Positions 36,176 through 46,642 of a stretch of DNA of 64,000 nucleotides are shown here, piece after piece (position 1 is the first letter of the stretch; each line of letters opens with the position of its first letter). The notes beneath the pieces are model-generated. The model was not told the origin of the DNA and ran no database searches. It saw nothing but the letters and a program-made list of their open reading frames with translations. The stretch is from Campylobacterales bacterium (GTDB lineage Bacteria > Campylobacterota > Campylobacteria > Campylobacterales > Sulfurimonadaceae), in assembly GCA_016938735.1 (NCBI GenBank), contig JAFGUB010000052.1:103748-167747 (forward strand). The letters are read 5' to 3'. The position numbers and the translations under genes are program-made.

Positions 36176-38576
36176 CACCCACCTCCCTATCCAGAGCCGT
36201 TTGCGCATCGGTTACCGGCGCTATCGCATCGCCTTGCAGCCAGGCGATGCGATGGTCGCGCAGCAGATCGATCAGCTCTTGGGTATGAACTCCCTTGGCA
36301 ACGCAGCTCGCACCCCAAACAAGCGCCGTGCGCGTCCAAAATCTAAGCGTCCCAGCCGCCTGTGCATCACCGGGCAAGCGCGCAATCAAATCAGCCGAGA
36401 GCTTGAGCTCGTCACACCCTATCCGCCCCGGCACAGAGAGAGGCACACAGCCCAAATCGATATCATCCAGCGAGAGCCTAAACCCCTCACGTTTAAGCAG
36501 CGACAAACCCTCTAGTCGCTGCGCGTCGCTTTCACACAGCGACTCGGCACGCAACACAAAAGTGATCTGAGCGGGGCTGAGCGCATACGCCAAAGCCTGT
36601 TCATGGATATAGAGGCACAACGCCTCATCGGCGACATCATCCGGCTCAAGGCCGATCTCAAATCCATACGCACGGTACCGCACAGCCAGTGCAAAGAGCT
36701 TGCGTATCGCGAGACGCATCAAATCGCCGCTCTCTGCTACGGCGGTAAAAGGGCGTAGCAAAGTGCGCGAATCGAGACGCATCGATGCCTCAAAACGCCC
36801 TATAGCACCCTTGTCTGCATCGTAGATCCCTTGCAAAAACAAAGCGACCTCTCCCGATTCAAGCGCCTTATGAAGTGCCTCCGCATCCGACAAGCGCCGC
36901 GCACACAAAGTAGCGATCTGGTCGGCTGCCTTACATGTAATCAGCTCTTCGCTTTGGCGTGCTTTGGCCACGTCCAAAACGGCAAGCGCGCGCTCATACA
37001 GCGGAGTTTGTGTCGCAAGCACCCCCACAGGTCTAAGCTGCATCTGTAGCGACGCACAGCGACAAGATACCCGTTTAAGCGACTCAAAAGCGGCGCCAAA
37101 GCGCTCAGGCGCGGCTTTGCCGAAGAGCGCAAAACGGTTTTGCGCGATGCGATAGCCCTTTAGCGGACTCTGCTGCTGCAATACCTCTTCGGCACAATGC
37201 AGCAGCGTCTCGGCTGCCTCTTTACCATAGTGCCGCATCACCGTATCGTAGGTGCCCAGTTCAAAGAGCATCAAATAGCCCTCTCCTTCAAGCACCTCTT
37301 GTAACGCTGCCGCGTTCCCCAAAGCCGTCACATCGTCACGCAGAAGACGCGCACACTCCTGCGACCACCGGATGGCCAAAGCGTCACACTCGATGATGCC
37401 GCTTGAAGGCTTACATGTAAGCGTATGCAACGCCTCGTTCACGCTTTGCAGTGCTTCTTGCTGCCGACGACGTAGTGCAATGTAGAGCAGCACCATCAGC
37501 AGCATTAATCCGGCCCACAGCAAGATAAGCACCGCCTGCTCATCTATCGTACCTTTCGGGGCGGGACGTACCACAATCGCTACCTGCAACGCGCCGCCCT
37601 CAAGCTCATAGACAACACGTTTAGGCGCATCGCTTCCGCCAAAAAGCCTGTGCAACTGCGGACGCTCCTCTTGGGCTCCCATCTGCGCATACCATGATGC
37701 CACCCCCCAGTCATGCCGGCTCTGTATCTCATCTGATGCAGCCAAAAGATAACCTTGATCATCCAACAACTGAACATAGATCCCCGAAGGAAGGGTGAGA
37801 CGCTCAAGCATTGCCCCAAGGCCACGCACATTAAGCGCCAATCCGACCACTCCCGCAAAGACATCTCCCGTATAAAGCGGAGCCGATACCGTCGCAAACT
37901 CCCCGGCATCGACACTCCATGGCTGTGCATCATGACCTAAAAAGCGAATCTCTCGATCAGGATTGTGCAAAGGACCCAACTGATAATAAATCGGCTCTTC
38001 AGTAACGTCATACTCAGGAGAGAGCACCTTTGCTACGCTGAGCGCCGGATAGTGAAGCGCATAGCGTCTATCGATGTAGATCCAAGCCGAACGCACCAGA
38101 TCGTCGTTCTCTTCGACAAGTGCGCGCACCGTGGGCAAAAGCGTATGAAGACGGCCCAACTGATAGACGTCCCCAGGCTGCAGACGCAAAAGGTTATATC
38201 CAAAAACATAAGGCTCATCCGCGACGCTTCGGTTTTCATCAAGACGCCAGAAAAAGCCGGCATGTTCCTGCCAAAGCGCCGTCTCATCGGAGAGCTTCTG
38301 CGGTTTTAATGCGCCAAAGGCGGCGGAATGGGCCACAAGCTGCTGCTTCAAAGCATCCAAACGCTCACTAATGAGCGCGCCGATCGTGGCAGAGAGTGCG
38401 GTATGGTGTTCAGATTCCAGGGTTTCAAACAGCGTGCGCTGCATGGAAAGAAAAAGGGTGTGCGCCGTCAAAGAGAGCGCTCCAAAGAGCGCCAATGCGA
38501 TCAAGGCATACGATCCGTAGCGGCGTAAAGGGGCAAGCCACAATGATTGGATCGATCTTGGTTCGCTAGAGCGCAT
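36159..38576 (-). CDS. Membrane sensor with degenerate GGDEF and EAL domains
   Basis: An 805-residue protein: TM1 about 20-42, a large periplasmic Cache-like sensor to about 345, TM2 about 347-367, then GGDEF-like (about 415-545) and EAL-like (about 560-795) regions. The GGDEF signature is lost (the position reads RIAQNRFALF). The EAL motif is EAS, although DDIDLG and KLSAD remain near the other metal-site positions. It probably binds rather than makes or breaks cyclic di-GMP. Two exact palindromes lie inside. Confidence 0.75.
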   Translation of the reverse strand: MRSSEPRSIQSLWLAPLRRYGSYALIALALFGALSLTAHTLFLSMQRTLFETLESEHHTALSATIGALISERLDALKQQLVAHSAAFGALKPQKLSDETALWQEHAGFFWRLDENRSVADEPYVFGYNLLRLQPGDVYQLGRLHTLLPTVRALVEENDDLVRSAWIYIDRRYALHYPALSVAKVLSPEYDVTEEPIYYQLGPLHNPDREIRFLGHDAQPWSVDAGEFATVSAPLYTGDVFAGVVGLALNVRGLGAMLERLTLPSGIYVQLLDDQGYLLAASDEIQSRHDWGVASWYAQMGAQEERPQLHRLFGGSDAPKRVVYELEGGALQVAIVVRPAPKGTIDEQAVLILLWAGLMLLMVLLYIALRRRQQEALQSVNEALHTLTCKPSSGIIECDALAIRWSQECARLLRDDVTALGNAAALQEVLEGEGYLMLFELGTYDTVMRHYGKEAAETLLHCAEEVLQQQSPLKGYRIAQNRFALFGKAAPERFGAAFESLKRVSCRCASLQMQLRPVGVLATQTPLYERALAVLDVAKARQSEELITCKAADQIATLCARRLSDAEALHKALESGEVALFLQGIYDADKGAIGRFEASMRLDSRTLLRPFTAVAESGDLMRLAIRKLFALAVRYRAYGFEIGLEPDDVADEALCLYIHEQALAYALSPAQITFVLRAESLCESDAQRLEGLSLLKREGFRLSLDDIDLGCVPLSVPGRIGCDELKLSADLIARLPGDAQAAGTLRFWTRTALVWGASCVAKGVHTQELIDLLRDHRIAWLQGDAIAPVTDAQTALDREVGDDEVS
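36931..36940. repeat. TTACATGTAA copy in GGDEF/EAL-like gene
   Basis: Exact palindrome, read as Thr-Cys-Lys (LITCKAA). Confidence 0.95.
37411..37420. repeat. TTACATGTAA copy in GGDEF/EAL-like gene
   Basis: Exact palindrome, read as Thr-Cys-Lys (TLTCKPS) in the linker after TM2. Confidence 0.95.
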
Positions 38577-38615
38577 TAGCCACCTACATTTTTGTCGGTG
38601 GAGTATAACACAAAT

Positions 38616-39614
38616 CTACGATTTGAGTACGGCGGCGCGTTCTCCGGCCTCAAGCACTCCGATCACATAACCGTCGGTTTGAGAGAGAACGGAGGTGACA
38701 TTTTCGGGTTTGACCACCAGCACCATGCCTACGCCCATGTTAAACGCGCGGTACATCTCTTCGCGCGCTACGTGTTGCGCGATCAGCTCAAAAATAGGCA
38801 GCACGCGGATGCTCTTCTCATCCATCACGGCGCGTATTCCTTCGGGCAGTACGCGCGGCAGGTTCTCGACCAGTCCGCCGCCGGTGATGTGGGCCATCGC
38901 CTGAATCTGCTCTTTAAGCGCTTTGAAGGTTTTCACGTAGATGCGTGTCGGCTCCAGCAAGGTTTCGATGAGCGGCCTGCCCTCAAACAGATCATCAAAC
39001 TTCATGCCCATCTTCTCAAAGAGCACCTTGCGTGCAAGCGAAAAACCGTTGGAGTGGATACCCGAACTCGGCAGCGCCACGAGCACATCGCCGACACTTA
39101 CATGTAAGGTACGGTCAATCTGGCTCTTCTCGGCGATCCCCACGGCAAAACCCGCCAGATCGTAATCATCGCTATGGTACATCCCGGGCATCTCCGCCGT
39201 CTCGCCGCCGATCAGCGCACACTCGGCCTGACGGCACCCCTCGGCGATTCCGCTGACCACGGCGGTGGCATTGGCCACATCGAGCTTGCCCGTAGCGTAA
39301 TAATCCAGAAAAAACGAAGGGGTGGCAAAGTTACAGATGAGGTCATTGACACACATCGCCACCAGATCGACCCCCACACTGTCATGACGGCCTGATTCGA
39401 TGGCCAGCTTGAGCTTGGTGCCCACGCCGTCGGTCGCGGCCAACATGACCGGCTCTTTAAACCCCTGCGGCACCTCGAAGGCTCCGGCAAAAGAGCCGAT
39501 ACCGCCGACCACGCCGGGAACGACCGTGGACTTGACCAGAGGTTTGATATTTTCGACAAAACTGTTGCCCGCGTCGATATCGACACCGGCTTCTTTATAG
39601 CTGATTTGACTCAT
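38616..39614 (-). CDS. purM: Phosphoribosylformylglycinamidine cyclo-ligase (AIR synthetase)
   Basis: A 332-residue purine-pathway enzyme. Typical blocks are YKEAGVDIDAGNSFVE at the N-terminus, GGIGSFAGAFE, ATDGVGTKLKLA, DLVAMCVNDLI, and GGETAEMPGMY. ATG at 39614 is preceded by GGGAG; the ATG at 39629 is less well placed. Contains an exact palindrome (39098, Leu-His-Val). No other pur gene is adjacent. Confidence 0.97.
   Translation of the reverse strand: MSQISYKEAGVDIDAGNSFVENIKPLVKSTVVPGVVGGIGSFAGAFEVPQGFKEPVMLAATDGVGTKLKLAIESGRHDSVGVDLVAMCVNDLICNFATPSFFLDYYATGKLDVANATAVVSGIAEGCRQAECALIGGETAEMPGMYHSDDYDLAGFAVGIAEKSQIDRTLHVSVGDVLVALPSSGIHSNGFSLARKVLFEKMGMKFDDLFEGRPLIETLLEPTRIYVKTFKALKEQIQAMAHITGGGLVENLPRVLPEGIRAVMDEKSIRVLPIFELIAQHVAREEMYRAFNMGVGMVLVVKPENVTSVLSQTDGYVIGVLEAGERAAVLKS
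39098..39107. repeat. TTACATGTAA copy in purM
   Basis: Exact palindrome, read as Leu-His-Val (TLHVSVG). Confidence 0.95.
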
Positions 39615-39676
39615 GAGGACTCCCGACAATTAGTGCCGGAAGTATAGCGAAGATGGGGTGAGACGGGGGTAAAGCC

Positions 39677-39877
39677 TTAAGCTTTTGAACCGCCCTCGGG
39701 GAGGTCGCATTTTTTGGTGATGATACACAGCGGGCAGAAATTGGCCAATCCGGCGATCAGCGGAATAACGCCCAGATAGAACCAGACAATTCCGGTGATA
39801 AAGCCCGTAGCGATCAGCGCAAGCCCGACAACGATACGAATGGGGCGACAAACTTTACGAATTTTATTGACATCCAT
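39677..39877 (-). CDS. DUF2892-type small membrane protein
   Basis: A 66-residue protein with two TM segments (IRIVVGLALIATGFITGIVW, then YLGVIPLIAGLANFCPLCII) and a CPLC cysteine pair, as in the YgaP-like inner-membrane family DUF2892. ATG at 39877 after AAGGATTGCC. Function unknown; membrane rhodanese partners are common elsewhere. Confidence 0.75.
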   Translation of the reverse strand: MDVNKIRKVCRPIRIVVGLALIATGFITGIVWFYLGVIPLIAGLANFCPLCIITKKCDLPEGGSKA

Positions 39878-40065
39878 GAGGCAATCCTTCTTTTTTGAGG
39901 CACATTATAGCGCAGCCGGATGATTTTTATGTGCAGGTGTTTTTCCGTTGTTTATTTTTGTATGTTTTTTCAAAAATTGTAATAAAATCGTAATGTCAAT
40001 CGTTTTTTTAAGTTCAACTCAGTATCAATTGATACAATTCGAATAACTTTTTTCAGGATTATCCA

Positions 40066-41136
40066 ATGCAAGTTATTCAATTTTTGTCTTCTTTCGTACT
40101 TTCTGCCGTCCTCATCTCCTTGCTCATTCGGTTTGCCCCCAAACTTCGCCTTGTCGATATTCCCAACGACCGCAGCTCCCATAAAAGACCCGTCCCCAAA
40201 GGCGCGGGCATCGGCTTTACATTGGCCGCTCTTTATACGGCCGCACTTACCAACATCGAATTGGTCTATGCTTATCCGCTCACTTTTGCTTCCATTGTGC
40301 TCGTACTGGTGGCCGGTATTCTTGACGATATCAAAAACTGCCGCCCGCGTATGAAATTCACTGTCCTGCTCTTTGCGGTCATCATGCTCTATTATGACCA
40401 CTTGGCCATCAATTGGCTGGGCGATTTCATGGGCTTACATGTAACCCTGCATTGGCTCCTTGTCCTGCCTTTTACCTATTTTGCCGTTGTCGGTTTCACC
40501 AATGCGCTCAATTTGATCGATGGTATCGATGGCCTTGCGGGCGGCGTTTCGCTGGTGATTCTCTCGACTTTGCTGATCATCGGCATCACCTACGACGACC
40601 CCTTCATCACCGCCATCGCCGGCAGCTTTGTCGCGGCGCTCGCGGCTTTTATGCTCTTCAACTGGAATCCAGCGCGGGTCTTTATGGGTGATTCGGGCTC
40701 CATCACCCTTGGATTCGTGATTGCGCTGCTCAGTATCAAGGCGCTCGATTACATGAATCCTACCGTCATCCTCTTTATCGCGGCGCTTCCGATTCTCGAT
40801 ACCATGAACGTCATGCGTCGTCGCAAACAGAGAAAACAGTCCCTATTCAAAGCCGACAAGAACCATCTCCACCATATTTTGCTCAACCAAAAACGCGATG
40901 TCCCCTTCACCTCGACCATACTCATTTTGATGCAGATCGTCTTTTCGGTCATCGGCTACCGTAGCATCGGTCAAGACGACACATGGAACGTCGTACTCTT
41001 CATCATCCTGTTTATCATCTTCTTTAACCTCTTCGATCCACGTATGCGCCGTCGAAAAAAAAAGAAAAAAAGCCTTGGGCAGCACGTCATCGCGCCTCAT
41101 ACCCCGACAAACACCGAAGCGCTACAGCCGCTTTGA
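40066..41136 (+). CDS. Undecaprenyl-phosphate sugar-1-phosphate transferase (WecA family)
   Basis: A 356-residue polytopic enzyme that starts polysaccharide assembly by moving a sugar-1-phosphate onto undecaprenyl phosphate. Signatures: [32 protein letters not shown] (Asp-Asp), [26 protein letters not shown], and the cytosolic HLHH block [12 protein letters not shown]. The sugar (GlcNAc or other) cannot be told. First gene of the polysaccharide cluster. Contains an exact palindrome (40435). Confidence 0.92.
   Translation: MQVIQFLSSFVLSAVLISLLIRFAPKLRLVDIPNDRSSHKRPVPKGAGIGFTLAALYTAALTNIELVYAYPLTFASIVLVLVAGILDDIKNCRPRMKFTVLLFAVIMLYYDHLAINWLGDFMGLHVTLHWLLVLPFTYFAVVGFTNALNLIDGIDGLAGGVSLVILSTLLIIGITYDDPFITAIAGSFVAALAAFMLFNWNPARVFMGDSGSITLGFVIALLSIKALDYMNPTVILFIAALPILDTMNVMRRRKQRKQSLFKADKNHLHHILLNQKRDVPFTSTILILMQIVFSVIGYRSIGQDDTWNVVLFIILFIIFFNLFDPRMRRRKKKKKSLGQHVIAPHTPTNTEALQPL
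40435..40444. repeat. TTACATGTAA copy in WecA-like gene
   Basis: Exact palindrome, read as Leu-His-Val (GLHVTLH). Confidence 0.95.
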
Positions 41137-41167
41137 TATAATGATGCCTCCAACTAAGGAGTCTCAT

Positions 41168-42286
41168 TTGCACCCAAAAGTCGCCCTCATCACCGGAATC
41201 ACCGGCCAAGACGGAAGTTATCTCGCCGAGTTTCTACTCAAAAAAGGCTACATCGTCCACGGTATCAAGCGCCGCACTTCACTCTTCAACACCGACCGTA
41301 TCGACCACCTTTACCAGGACCCCCATGTCGAGAACCGCAACCTTATTTTGCACTACGGCGATATGACCGACTCTATGAACCTCACGCGTATCATTCAAGA
41401 GACACAACCCGATGAGATCTACAACCTCGCCGCCATGTCGCATGTACATGTCAGCTTCGAAACCCCCGAATACGTCGCCAATGCCGACGGCACAGGCACA
41501 CTGCGCATCTTAGAAGCGGTACGTCTGCTGGGGCTGGAAAAAAAGACCAAAATCTATCAAGCCTCCACTTCTGAGCTCTATGGAAAGGTGCAAGAGACGC
41601 CCCAAAAAGAGACCACCCCGTTTTATCCCCGTTCCCCTTATGCGGTGGCGAAGATGTACGCCTACTGGATCACCGTCAACTACCGCGAAGCCTACGGTAT
41701 GTTTGCTTGCAACGGCATTCTCTTCAACCACGAATCCCCAGTGCGCGGTGAAACCTTCGTCACCCGTAAAATCACCCGCGCCGCCGCCAAAATCGCGCTG
41801 GGGCTACAAGAGAAACTCTACCTCGGTAACCTCGACGCCAAACGCGACTGGGGCCACGCCAAAGACTACGTGAAGATGATGTGGATGATTCTTCAGGCCG
41901 AACAAGCCGAAGACTGGGTCATCGCCACAGGACAGACGACGATGGTGCGCGACTTCGTACGTATGGCTTTTGGCTACTGCGGCATCGAACTGGAGTTTAG
42001 AGGCGAAGGCGTCGATGAGAAGGGATATGTGCTTACATGTAACAACCCCGACTACCAACTCCCTATCGGCAAAGAGGTCGTCGGTGTTGACCCCCGCTAC
42101 TTCCGCCCTACCGAAGTCGATCTACTGCTGGGCGATCCCACCAAAGCAGAGCAAAAGCTCGGCTGGAAGCGGGAGTTTGACCTACAAAGCCTTGTGGATG
42201 ATATGATGAAATCAGATCTCAAGCTCATGACCAAAGATGTCTACCTCAAAGAGGGCGGCTATACTGTGATGAGTTATTTCGAGTAA
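41168..42286 (+). CDS. gmd: GDP-mannose 4,6-dehydratase
   Basis: A 372-residue SDR enzyme that converts GDP-mannose to GDP-4-keto-6-deoxymannose. NADP site [15 protein letters not shown], catalytic Thr/Ser-Glu in [15 protein letters not shown], YxxxK in [11 protein letters not shown], and the [17 protein letters not shown] block. TTG at 41168 with AAGGAG at 41156-41161 is the preferred start; upstream in-frame ATGs have no binding site. Contains an exact palindrome (42033, Thr-Cys-Asn). Confidence 0.96.
   Translation: MHPKVALITGITGQDGSYLAEFLLKKGYIVHGIKRRTSLFNTDRIDHLYQDPHVENRNLILHYGDMTDSMNLTRIIQETQPDEIYNLAAMSHVHVSFETPEYVANADGTGTLRILEAVRLLGLEKKTKIYQASTSELYGKVQETPQKETTPFYPRSPYAVAKMYAYWITVNYREAYGMFACNGILFNHESPVRGETFVTRKITRAAAKIALGLQEKLYLGNLDAKRDWGHAKDYVKMMWMILQAEQAEDWVIATGQTTMVRDFVRMAFGYCGIELEFRGEGVDEKGYVLTCNNPDYQLPIGKEVVGVDPRYFRPTEVDLLLGDPTKAEQKLGWKREFDLQSLVDDMMKSDLKLMTKDVYLKEGGYTVMSYFE
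42033..42042. repeat. TTACATGTAA copy in gmd
   Basis: Exact palindrome, read as Thr-Cys-Asn (VLTCNNP). Confidence 0.95.
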
Positions 42287-42296
42287 AGGAGCAACG

Positions 42297-42512
42297 ATGC
42301 ACTCTTTAAGGTTAAACATAGAAGACAACGCTTTTGATAAAGTGATGTATTTTTTGAAAAACCTACCTCAAGACGACATACAGATCATAGAAGATGAAGC
42401 TGTTGATAACTGGTCATATCTGGAAGCAGAAATTGACAAGGGATTGAATTCAGGAATCAGCAATAGATCACATGAAGATATCGTCAAAGCCATCAAACAA
42501 CAGCATGCTTGA
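42297..42512 (+). CDS. Antitoxin-like small protein
   Basis: A 71-residue acidic protein starting 10 bases after gmd, with AAAGGAG before the ATG. It overlaps the ParE-like toxin start by eight bases, the usual antitoxin-first order. A ribbon or strand start (HSLRLNIEDNAFDKVMYFLK) is followed by an acidic helical part. No named family recognised. Confidence 0.75.
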   Translation: MHSLRLNIEDNAFDKVMYFLKNLPQDDIQIIEDEAVDNWSYLEAEIDKGLNSGISNRSHEDIVKAIKQQHA

Positions 42513-42816
42513 GATCAAATACTCCAATCTGGCAGAAAGTGACCTCAATAATGCCATCTCCTATATTGCGGAGCAGAGTCCTGCGAATGCATTGGAGTAT
42601 CTCTCCAAATATGAGAAAAAAATTGCACTTTTAAGACTTAATCCAAACATGGGTGTCGATTGCAGTCTCAAACGGATCAAGAGAGCGTGCAGAGTACTGA
42701 TACATGAGAGCCATATCATCGTTTATTCTCTCGCGAAACCAAACGAGATACTCATCATCAGAATATTTCACCATTCAGAAAATTATCCGAATGCACTTAA
42801 TAAAGAAAAAAAATGA
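42505..42816 (+). CDS. ParE/RelE-family toxin
   Basis: A 103-residue protein with the ParE pattern: [20 protein letters not shown], then [15 protein letters not shown], and the C-terminal strand block [20 protein letters not shown] followed by [10 protein letters not shown]. ParE toxins poison gyrase and RelE relatives cut mRNA; which applies is unclear. Its stop overlaps the fcl start (ATGA), so the toxin is coupled to a sugar gene. AT content is higher than in gmd and fcl, suggesting later insertion. Confidence 0.88.
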   Translation: MLEIKYSNLAESDLNNAISYIAEQSPANALEYLSKYEKKIALLRLNPNMGVDCSLKRIKRACRVLIHESHIIVYSLAKPNEILIIRIFHHSENYPNALNKEKK

Positions 42817-43775
42817 CTAAAACCTCTAAAATCTACATCGCCGGCCATCGCGGTCTGGTGGGCAGCGCCATCGCCAAAAACCTTACATGTAAGAGCTATA
42901 CCAACCTTGTAGTGCGCACCCACAGTGAGCTTGACCTCACCGATCAACGCGCCGTGGCGGCCTTTTTTGAAGCTGAGAAGCCTGAGTACGTCTTTTTGGC
43001 AGCGGCCAAGGTGGGCGGCATTGTCGCCAACAACACCTACCGTGCCGACTTTATCTACGAAAACCTTGCCATTCAGAACAACGTCATCCACCAAAGCTAT
43101 CTGCACGGCGTGACCAAACTGATGTTTTTGGGTTCTACATGTATCTACCCCAAAAACTGCCCGCAGCCCATGAAAGAGGAGTATCTGCTCACCAGCGAGC
43201 TAGAGTACACCAACGAGCCCTACGCCATCGCCAAAATCGCCGGTATCAAAATGTGCGAGAGCTATAACCTGCAGTACGGCACTAACTTTATATCGGTCAT
43301 GCCCACCAACCTCTACGGTCCCGAAGACAACTTCGATCTGCAAAACTCCCACGTGTTGCCTGCCTTGCTGCGCAAGATGCACGAGGCCAAAGAGCGCGGC
43401 GATCAAAGCGTCGAGATTTGGGGCAGCGGCGCACCGATGCGCGAGTTTCTCTACAGCGAAGATATGGCCGACGCCTGCGTCTTTCTTATGGAGAACCGAA
43501 ACTTCAAAGATACGTTCTCAACCACCAAAGAGATCCGCAACACCCACATCAACATCGGAACGGGTGAAGATATCAGTATTAAAGCGCTGGCTGAGCTGAT
43601 CCAGCGCCTTGTCGGATTTGAAGGCGCTCTCGTCTTCAACACCGACAAACCCGACGGCACCATGAAAAAGCTCACCGACGTCAGTAAACTTCATGGGCTG
43701 GGTTGGAAGCACAAGATGGAGCTCGAAGAGGGGATCTCTCGGGTGTATGATTGGTACAAGGAGCAACTACAATGA
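42813..43775 (+). CDS. fcl: GDP-L-fucose synthase
   Basis: A 320-residue epimerase/reductase completing GDP-L-fucose synthesis. NADP site [11 protein letters not shown], catalytic Ser in [14 protein letters not shown], YxxxK in [10 protein letters not shown], and the substrate block [13 protein letters not shown] overlaps the toxin stop and its own stop overlaps manC (ATGA). Contains an exact palindrome (42883) and a near match (43136). Confidence 0.96.
   Translation: MTKTSKIYIAGHRGLVGSAIAKNLTCKSYTNLVVRTHSELDLTDQRAVAAFFEAEKPEYVFLAAAKVGGIVANNTYRADFIYENLAIQNNVIHQSYLHGVTKLMFLGSTCIYPKNCPQPMKEEYLLTSELEYTNEPYAIAKIAGIKMCESYNLQYGTNFISVMPTNLYGPEDNFDLQNSHVLPALLRKMHEAKERGDQSVEIWGSGAPMREFLYSEDMADACVFLMENRNFKDTFSTTKEIRNTHINIGTGEDISIKALAELIQRLVGFEGALVFNTDKPDGTMKKLTDVSKLHGLGWKHKMELEEGISRVYDWYKEQLQ
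42883..42892. repeat. TTACATGTAA copy in fcl
   Basis: Exact palindrome, read as Thr-Cys-Lys (NLTCKSY). Confidence 0.95.
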
Positions 43776-45145
43776 CACACATTCTACTCTGCGGCGGCAG
43801 CGGCACGCGGCTGTGGCCAATCAGCCGCACCTTGATGCCCAAACAGTTCGTCAAACTCTTCGAAGGCCGCTCTCTCTATCAGCTCACCCAACTGCGCAAC
43901 GCCAAGGTTGCCGCCAAAAGCCTCATCGTCTCCAACGACGCCCAGTATTTTCTGGCGATCGATCAGAGCGCGGAGCTAGGCGGCCATAGTCAACAGCGCT
44001 ACATTCTCGAACCCGTGGGCCGCAACACGGCTCCGGCCATCGCGCTGGCCTGTTTTGACGTCGCGGACGATGAAGTGGTGCTGGTCACCCCCGCCGATCA
44101 CCTCATCAAAGACGAAGCCGCTTATGTGCAGGCGGTAGAGCGCGCCAAGGTGCTGGCCGAAGCGGGCCATCTGGTCACCTTTGGCATTAAACCCGCCTAC
44201 CCCGAAACGGGCTTTGGCTACATCGAAGCCGAGGGCGAAAACGTACGCTCGTTCAAAGAGAAGCCCGATGCCCAGACCGCGCAAAGCTACATCGACGCGG
44301 GCAACTTCTACTGGAACAGCGGCATGTTCTGCTTCAAAGCGGGGGTCTTTTTGCAAGAGCTCGAAACCCACGCCCCGGAGATCTACGCCCAAAGCAAAGC
44401 CGCCTACGAGCGCGCACACAACGACGGTATGCTTCGCGTCAAACATGACGATATGATCGCCATCCCCGAAGAGAGCATCGACTACGCCGTGATGGAGCGC
44501 AGCGACAAGATCAAAGTCGTCAGCGCCGACATCGGCTGGAGCGACGTAGGCAGCTTCGATGCGCTCGACGCCGAGCTTCCCAAAGATCACGCGGGCAACA
44601 CCCACAGCGCCAAGCTCCTTGCCATCGACGCCCACGACAATCTGGTCATCGCCTCTGATCGTACCGTTGCGGCGGTCGATGTGGACGATCTCATCATCGT
44701 TGATACTCCCGACGCCCTGCTCATCAACCGCAAAGGGAGCAGCCAGAAGGTCAAGGAGGTGGTAGCCCGCCTCAAGCAAAGCGGCAGCGAACTGCATCAT
44801 ATCCACCTCACCGCGCACCGCCCGTGGGGCACCTACACCGTGCTTGAAGACACCCCCGGCTACAAGATCAAGCGCATCGTGGTCAAGCCCGGCAAGCGCC
44901 TGAGCCTACAAAAGCACTACCACCGCAGCGAACACTGGATCGTGGTGAGCGGCACCGCGCTGGTCACCGTAGGCACAGAGGAGATTCTGGTACGCCCCAA
45001 CGAATCGACCTACATCCCCATGGGCACCGCCCACCGTCTCGAAAATCCCGGCAAAATCGATCTGATCCTCATCGAAGCGCAAGTGGGGGAATACACAGGC
45101 GAAGATGATATTGTACGATTGCAGGATGATTTCAAGCGGTGCTGA
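43772..45145 (+). CDS. manC: Mannose-1-phosphate guanylyltransferase / mannose-6-phosphate isomerase
   Basis: A 457-residue bifunctional enzyme supplying GDP-mannose to Gmd. The pyrophosphorylase signature [12 protein letters not shown] is near the start, EKPD in [11 protein letters not shown], and the C-terminal cupin isomerase domain has [11 protein letters not shown] and [19 protein letters not shown] at 43772 overlaps the fcl stop. No palindrome inside. Confidence 0.96.
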   Translation: MTHILLCGGSGTRLWPISRTLMPKQFVKLFEGRSLYQLTQLRNAKVAAKSLIVSNDAQYFLAIDQSAELGGHSQQRYILEPVGRNTAPAIALACFDVADDEVVLVTPADHLIKDEAAYVQAVERAKVLAEAGHLVTFGIKPAYPETGFGYIEAEGENVRSFKEKPDAQTAQSYIDAGNFYWNSGMFCFKAGVFLQELETHAPEIYAQSKAAYERAHNDGMLRVKHDDMIAIPEESIDYAVMERSDKIKVVSADIGWSDVGSFDALDAELPKDHAGNTHSAKLLAIDAHDNLVIASDRTVAAVDVDDLIIVDTPDALLINRKGSSQKVKEVVARLKQSGSELHHIHLTAHRPWGTYTVLEDTPGYKIKRIVVKPGKRLSLQKHYHRSEHWIVVSGTALVTVGTEEILVRPNESTYIPMGTAHRLENPGKIDLILIEAQVGEYTGEDDIVRLQDDFKRC

Positions 45146-45188
45146 TACGCATCCACAACCATCTATTACTTTTTAAAGGAATATACGC

Positions 45189-46388
45189 ATGAAAATCGCC
45201 ATCGCCGGAACCGGCTACGTCGGGCTCTCCAACGCCCTGCTGCTCGCTCAGCACAATGAGGTCGTCGCACTGGATATCATCCCCGAAAAGGTGGAGATGC
45301 TGCGTCGCAAAGAATCCCCAATCGAAGATACCGAGATCGAAGCCTACCTTAAGCGTGACGATCTGAACTTCACGGCAACGCTGGATAAAGAAGAAGCCTA
45401 CAAAGGTGCGGCGTTTGTGATCATCGCTACGCCGACCGACTACGACCCCGAAACCAACTACTTCAACACCCGCAGCATCGAGTTTGTGATTGCCGACGTG
45501 CTTTCGATCAATCCCGAAGCAGTGATGGTGATCAAATCGACGATTCCCGTAGGCTACACCAAAAGCTTACATGGTAAGTTTGGTACTCAAAACATCCTCT
45601 TCAGTCCTGAGTTTTTGCGTGAGGGCAAGGCGCTGTATGACAACCTCTACCCTTCACGCATCATCGTGGGCGAAAAGAGCGAGCGTGCCAAAGTGTTCGC
45701 CGGTCTGCTCGCAGGAGGTGCCATCAAAAAGGATGTGCCCGTCCTCTTTACCGACGCCACCGAAGCCGAAGCGATCAAACTTTTTGCCAACACCTACCTA
45801 GCCATGCGCGTATCGTACTTCAATGAGCTGGACTCCTACGCCGAGACGCATGGGCTCAACACCCGTGACATTATCGAAGGGGTCGGGCTTGATCCGCGTA
45901 TCGGTACGCACTACAACAACCCCTCTTTTGGCTACGGCGGCTACTGCTTGCCCAAAGACACCAAGCAGCTTTTGGCCAACTACAAAGATGTCCCCAGTAA
46001 TATGATCGAAGCGATTGTCAAGGCCAACAGCACGCGCAAGGATTTTATTGCCGAGAGTATCATTCGCAAGCTCAACCGCTCGCTGCTCAACCCGCACACG
46101 TCGGGCAAGACGGTAGGCATCTACCGCCTCGTCATGAAAGCCGGAAGCGACAACTTCCGCAGCTCCGCCATTCAGGGGATCATGAAGCGGATCAAATCCA
46201 AAGGGATTGACGTGGTGATTTACGAGCCGGTGCTTGAAGAGGAGGAGTTCTATCACTCTAAAGTCATCAAAGACCTTGAAGCGTTTAAACGCATCAGCGA
46301 CGTCATCGTCGCCAACCGCCTCTCTGAGGATATCATGGATGTCAAAGAGAAGGTCTATACGCGTGATATTTTTAATAGTGATAGCTAA
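45189..46388 (+). CDS. ugd: UDP-glucose 6-dehydrogenase
   Basis: A 399-residue NAD enzyme oxidising UDP-glucose to UDP-glucuronate. NAD site [35 protein letters not shown], and the catalytic Cys in [15 protein letters not shown]. Last gene of the polysaccharide cluster, 43 bases after manC, with AAAGGAATATACGC before ATG. It carries a palindrome variant with one extra G (TTACATGGTAA at 45568-45578), read as Leu-His-Gly. Confidence 0.95.
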   Translation: MKIAIAGTGYVGLSNALLLAQHNEVVALDIIPEKVEMLRRKESPIEDTEIEAYLKRDDLNFTATLDKEEAYKGAAFVIIATPTDYDPETNYFNTRSIEFVIADVLSINPEAVMVIKSTIPVGYTKSLHGKFGTQNILFSPEFLREGKALYDNLYPSRIIVGEKSERAKVFAGLLAGGAIKKDVPVLFTDATEAEAIKLFANTYLAMRVSYFNELDSYAETHGLNTRDIIEGVGLDPRIGTHYNNPSFGYGGYCLPKDTKQLLANYKDVPSNMIEAIVKANSTRKDFIAESIIRKLNRSLLNPHTSGKTVGIYRLVMKAGSDNFRSSAIQGIMKRIKSKGIDVVIYEPVLEEEEFYHSKVIKDLEAFKRISDVIVANRLSEDIMDVKEKVYTRDIFNSDS

Positions 46389-46642
46389 AAGCCGCGCCCT
46401 TAGGCGCACTCACTGATGCGCATTCCCTAACACTCTCCCCCAAACCCCAATTCCCTCAAGCTCTTTCTCCCAAATCTTTGCCTCCCAGTCACCGCTTGCA
46501 CGATCAAAATCACCAAATATGCTTCATTCGCCCCCCTACATGCAAGGCATAAGCTATTCCCTCGCTCATCGTAGCTTCAAGACGTTTATGCAAAATCTTC
46601 AGCTGTCGCTGTGTTCATAAAGAGCTGCCGGGAAGAGGGATT

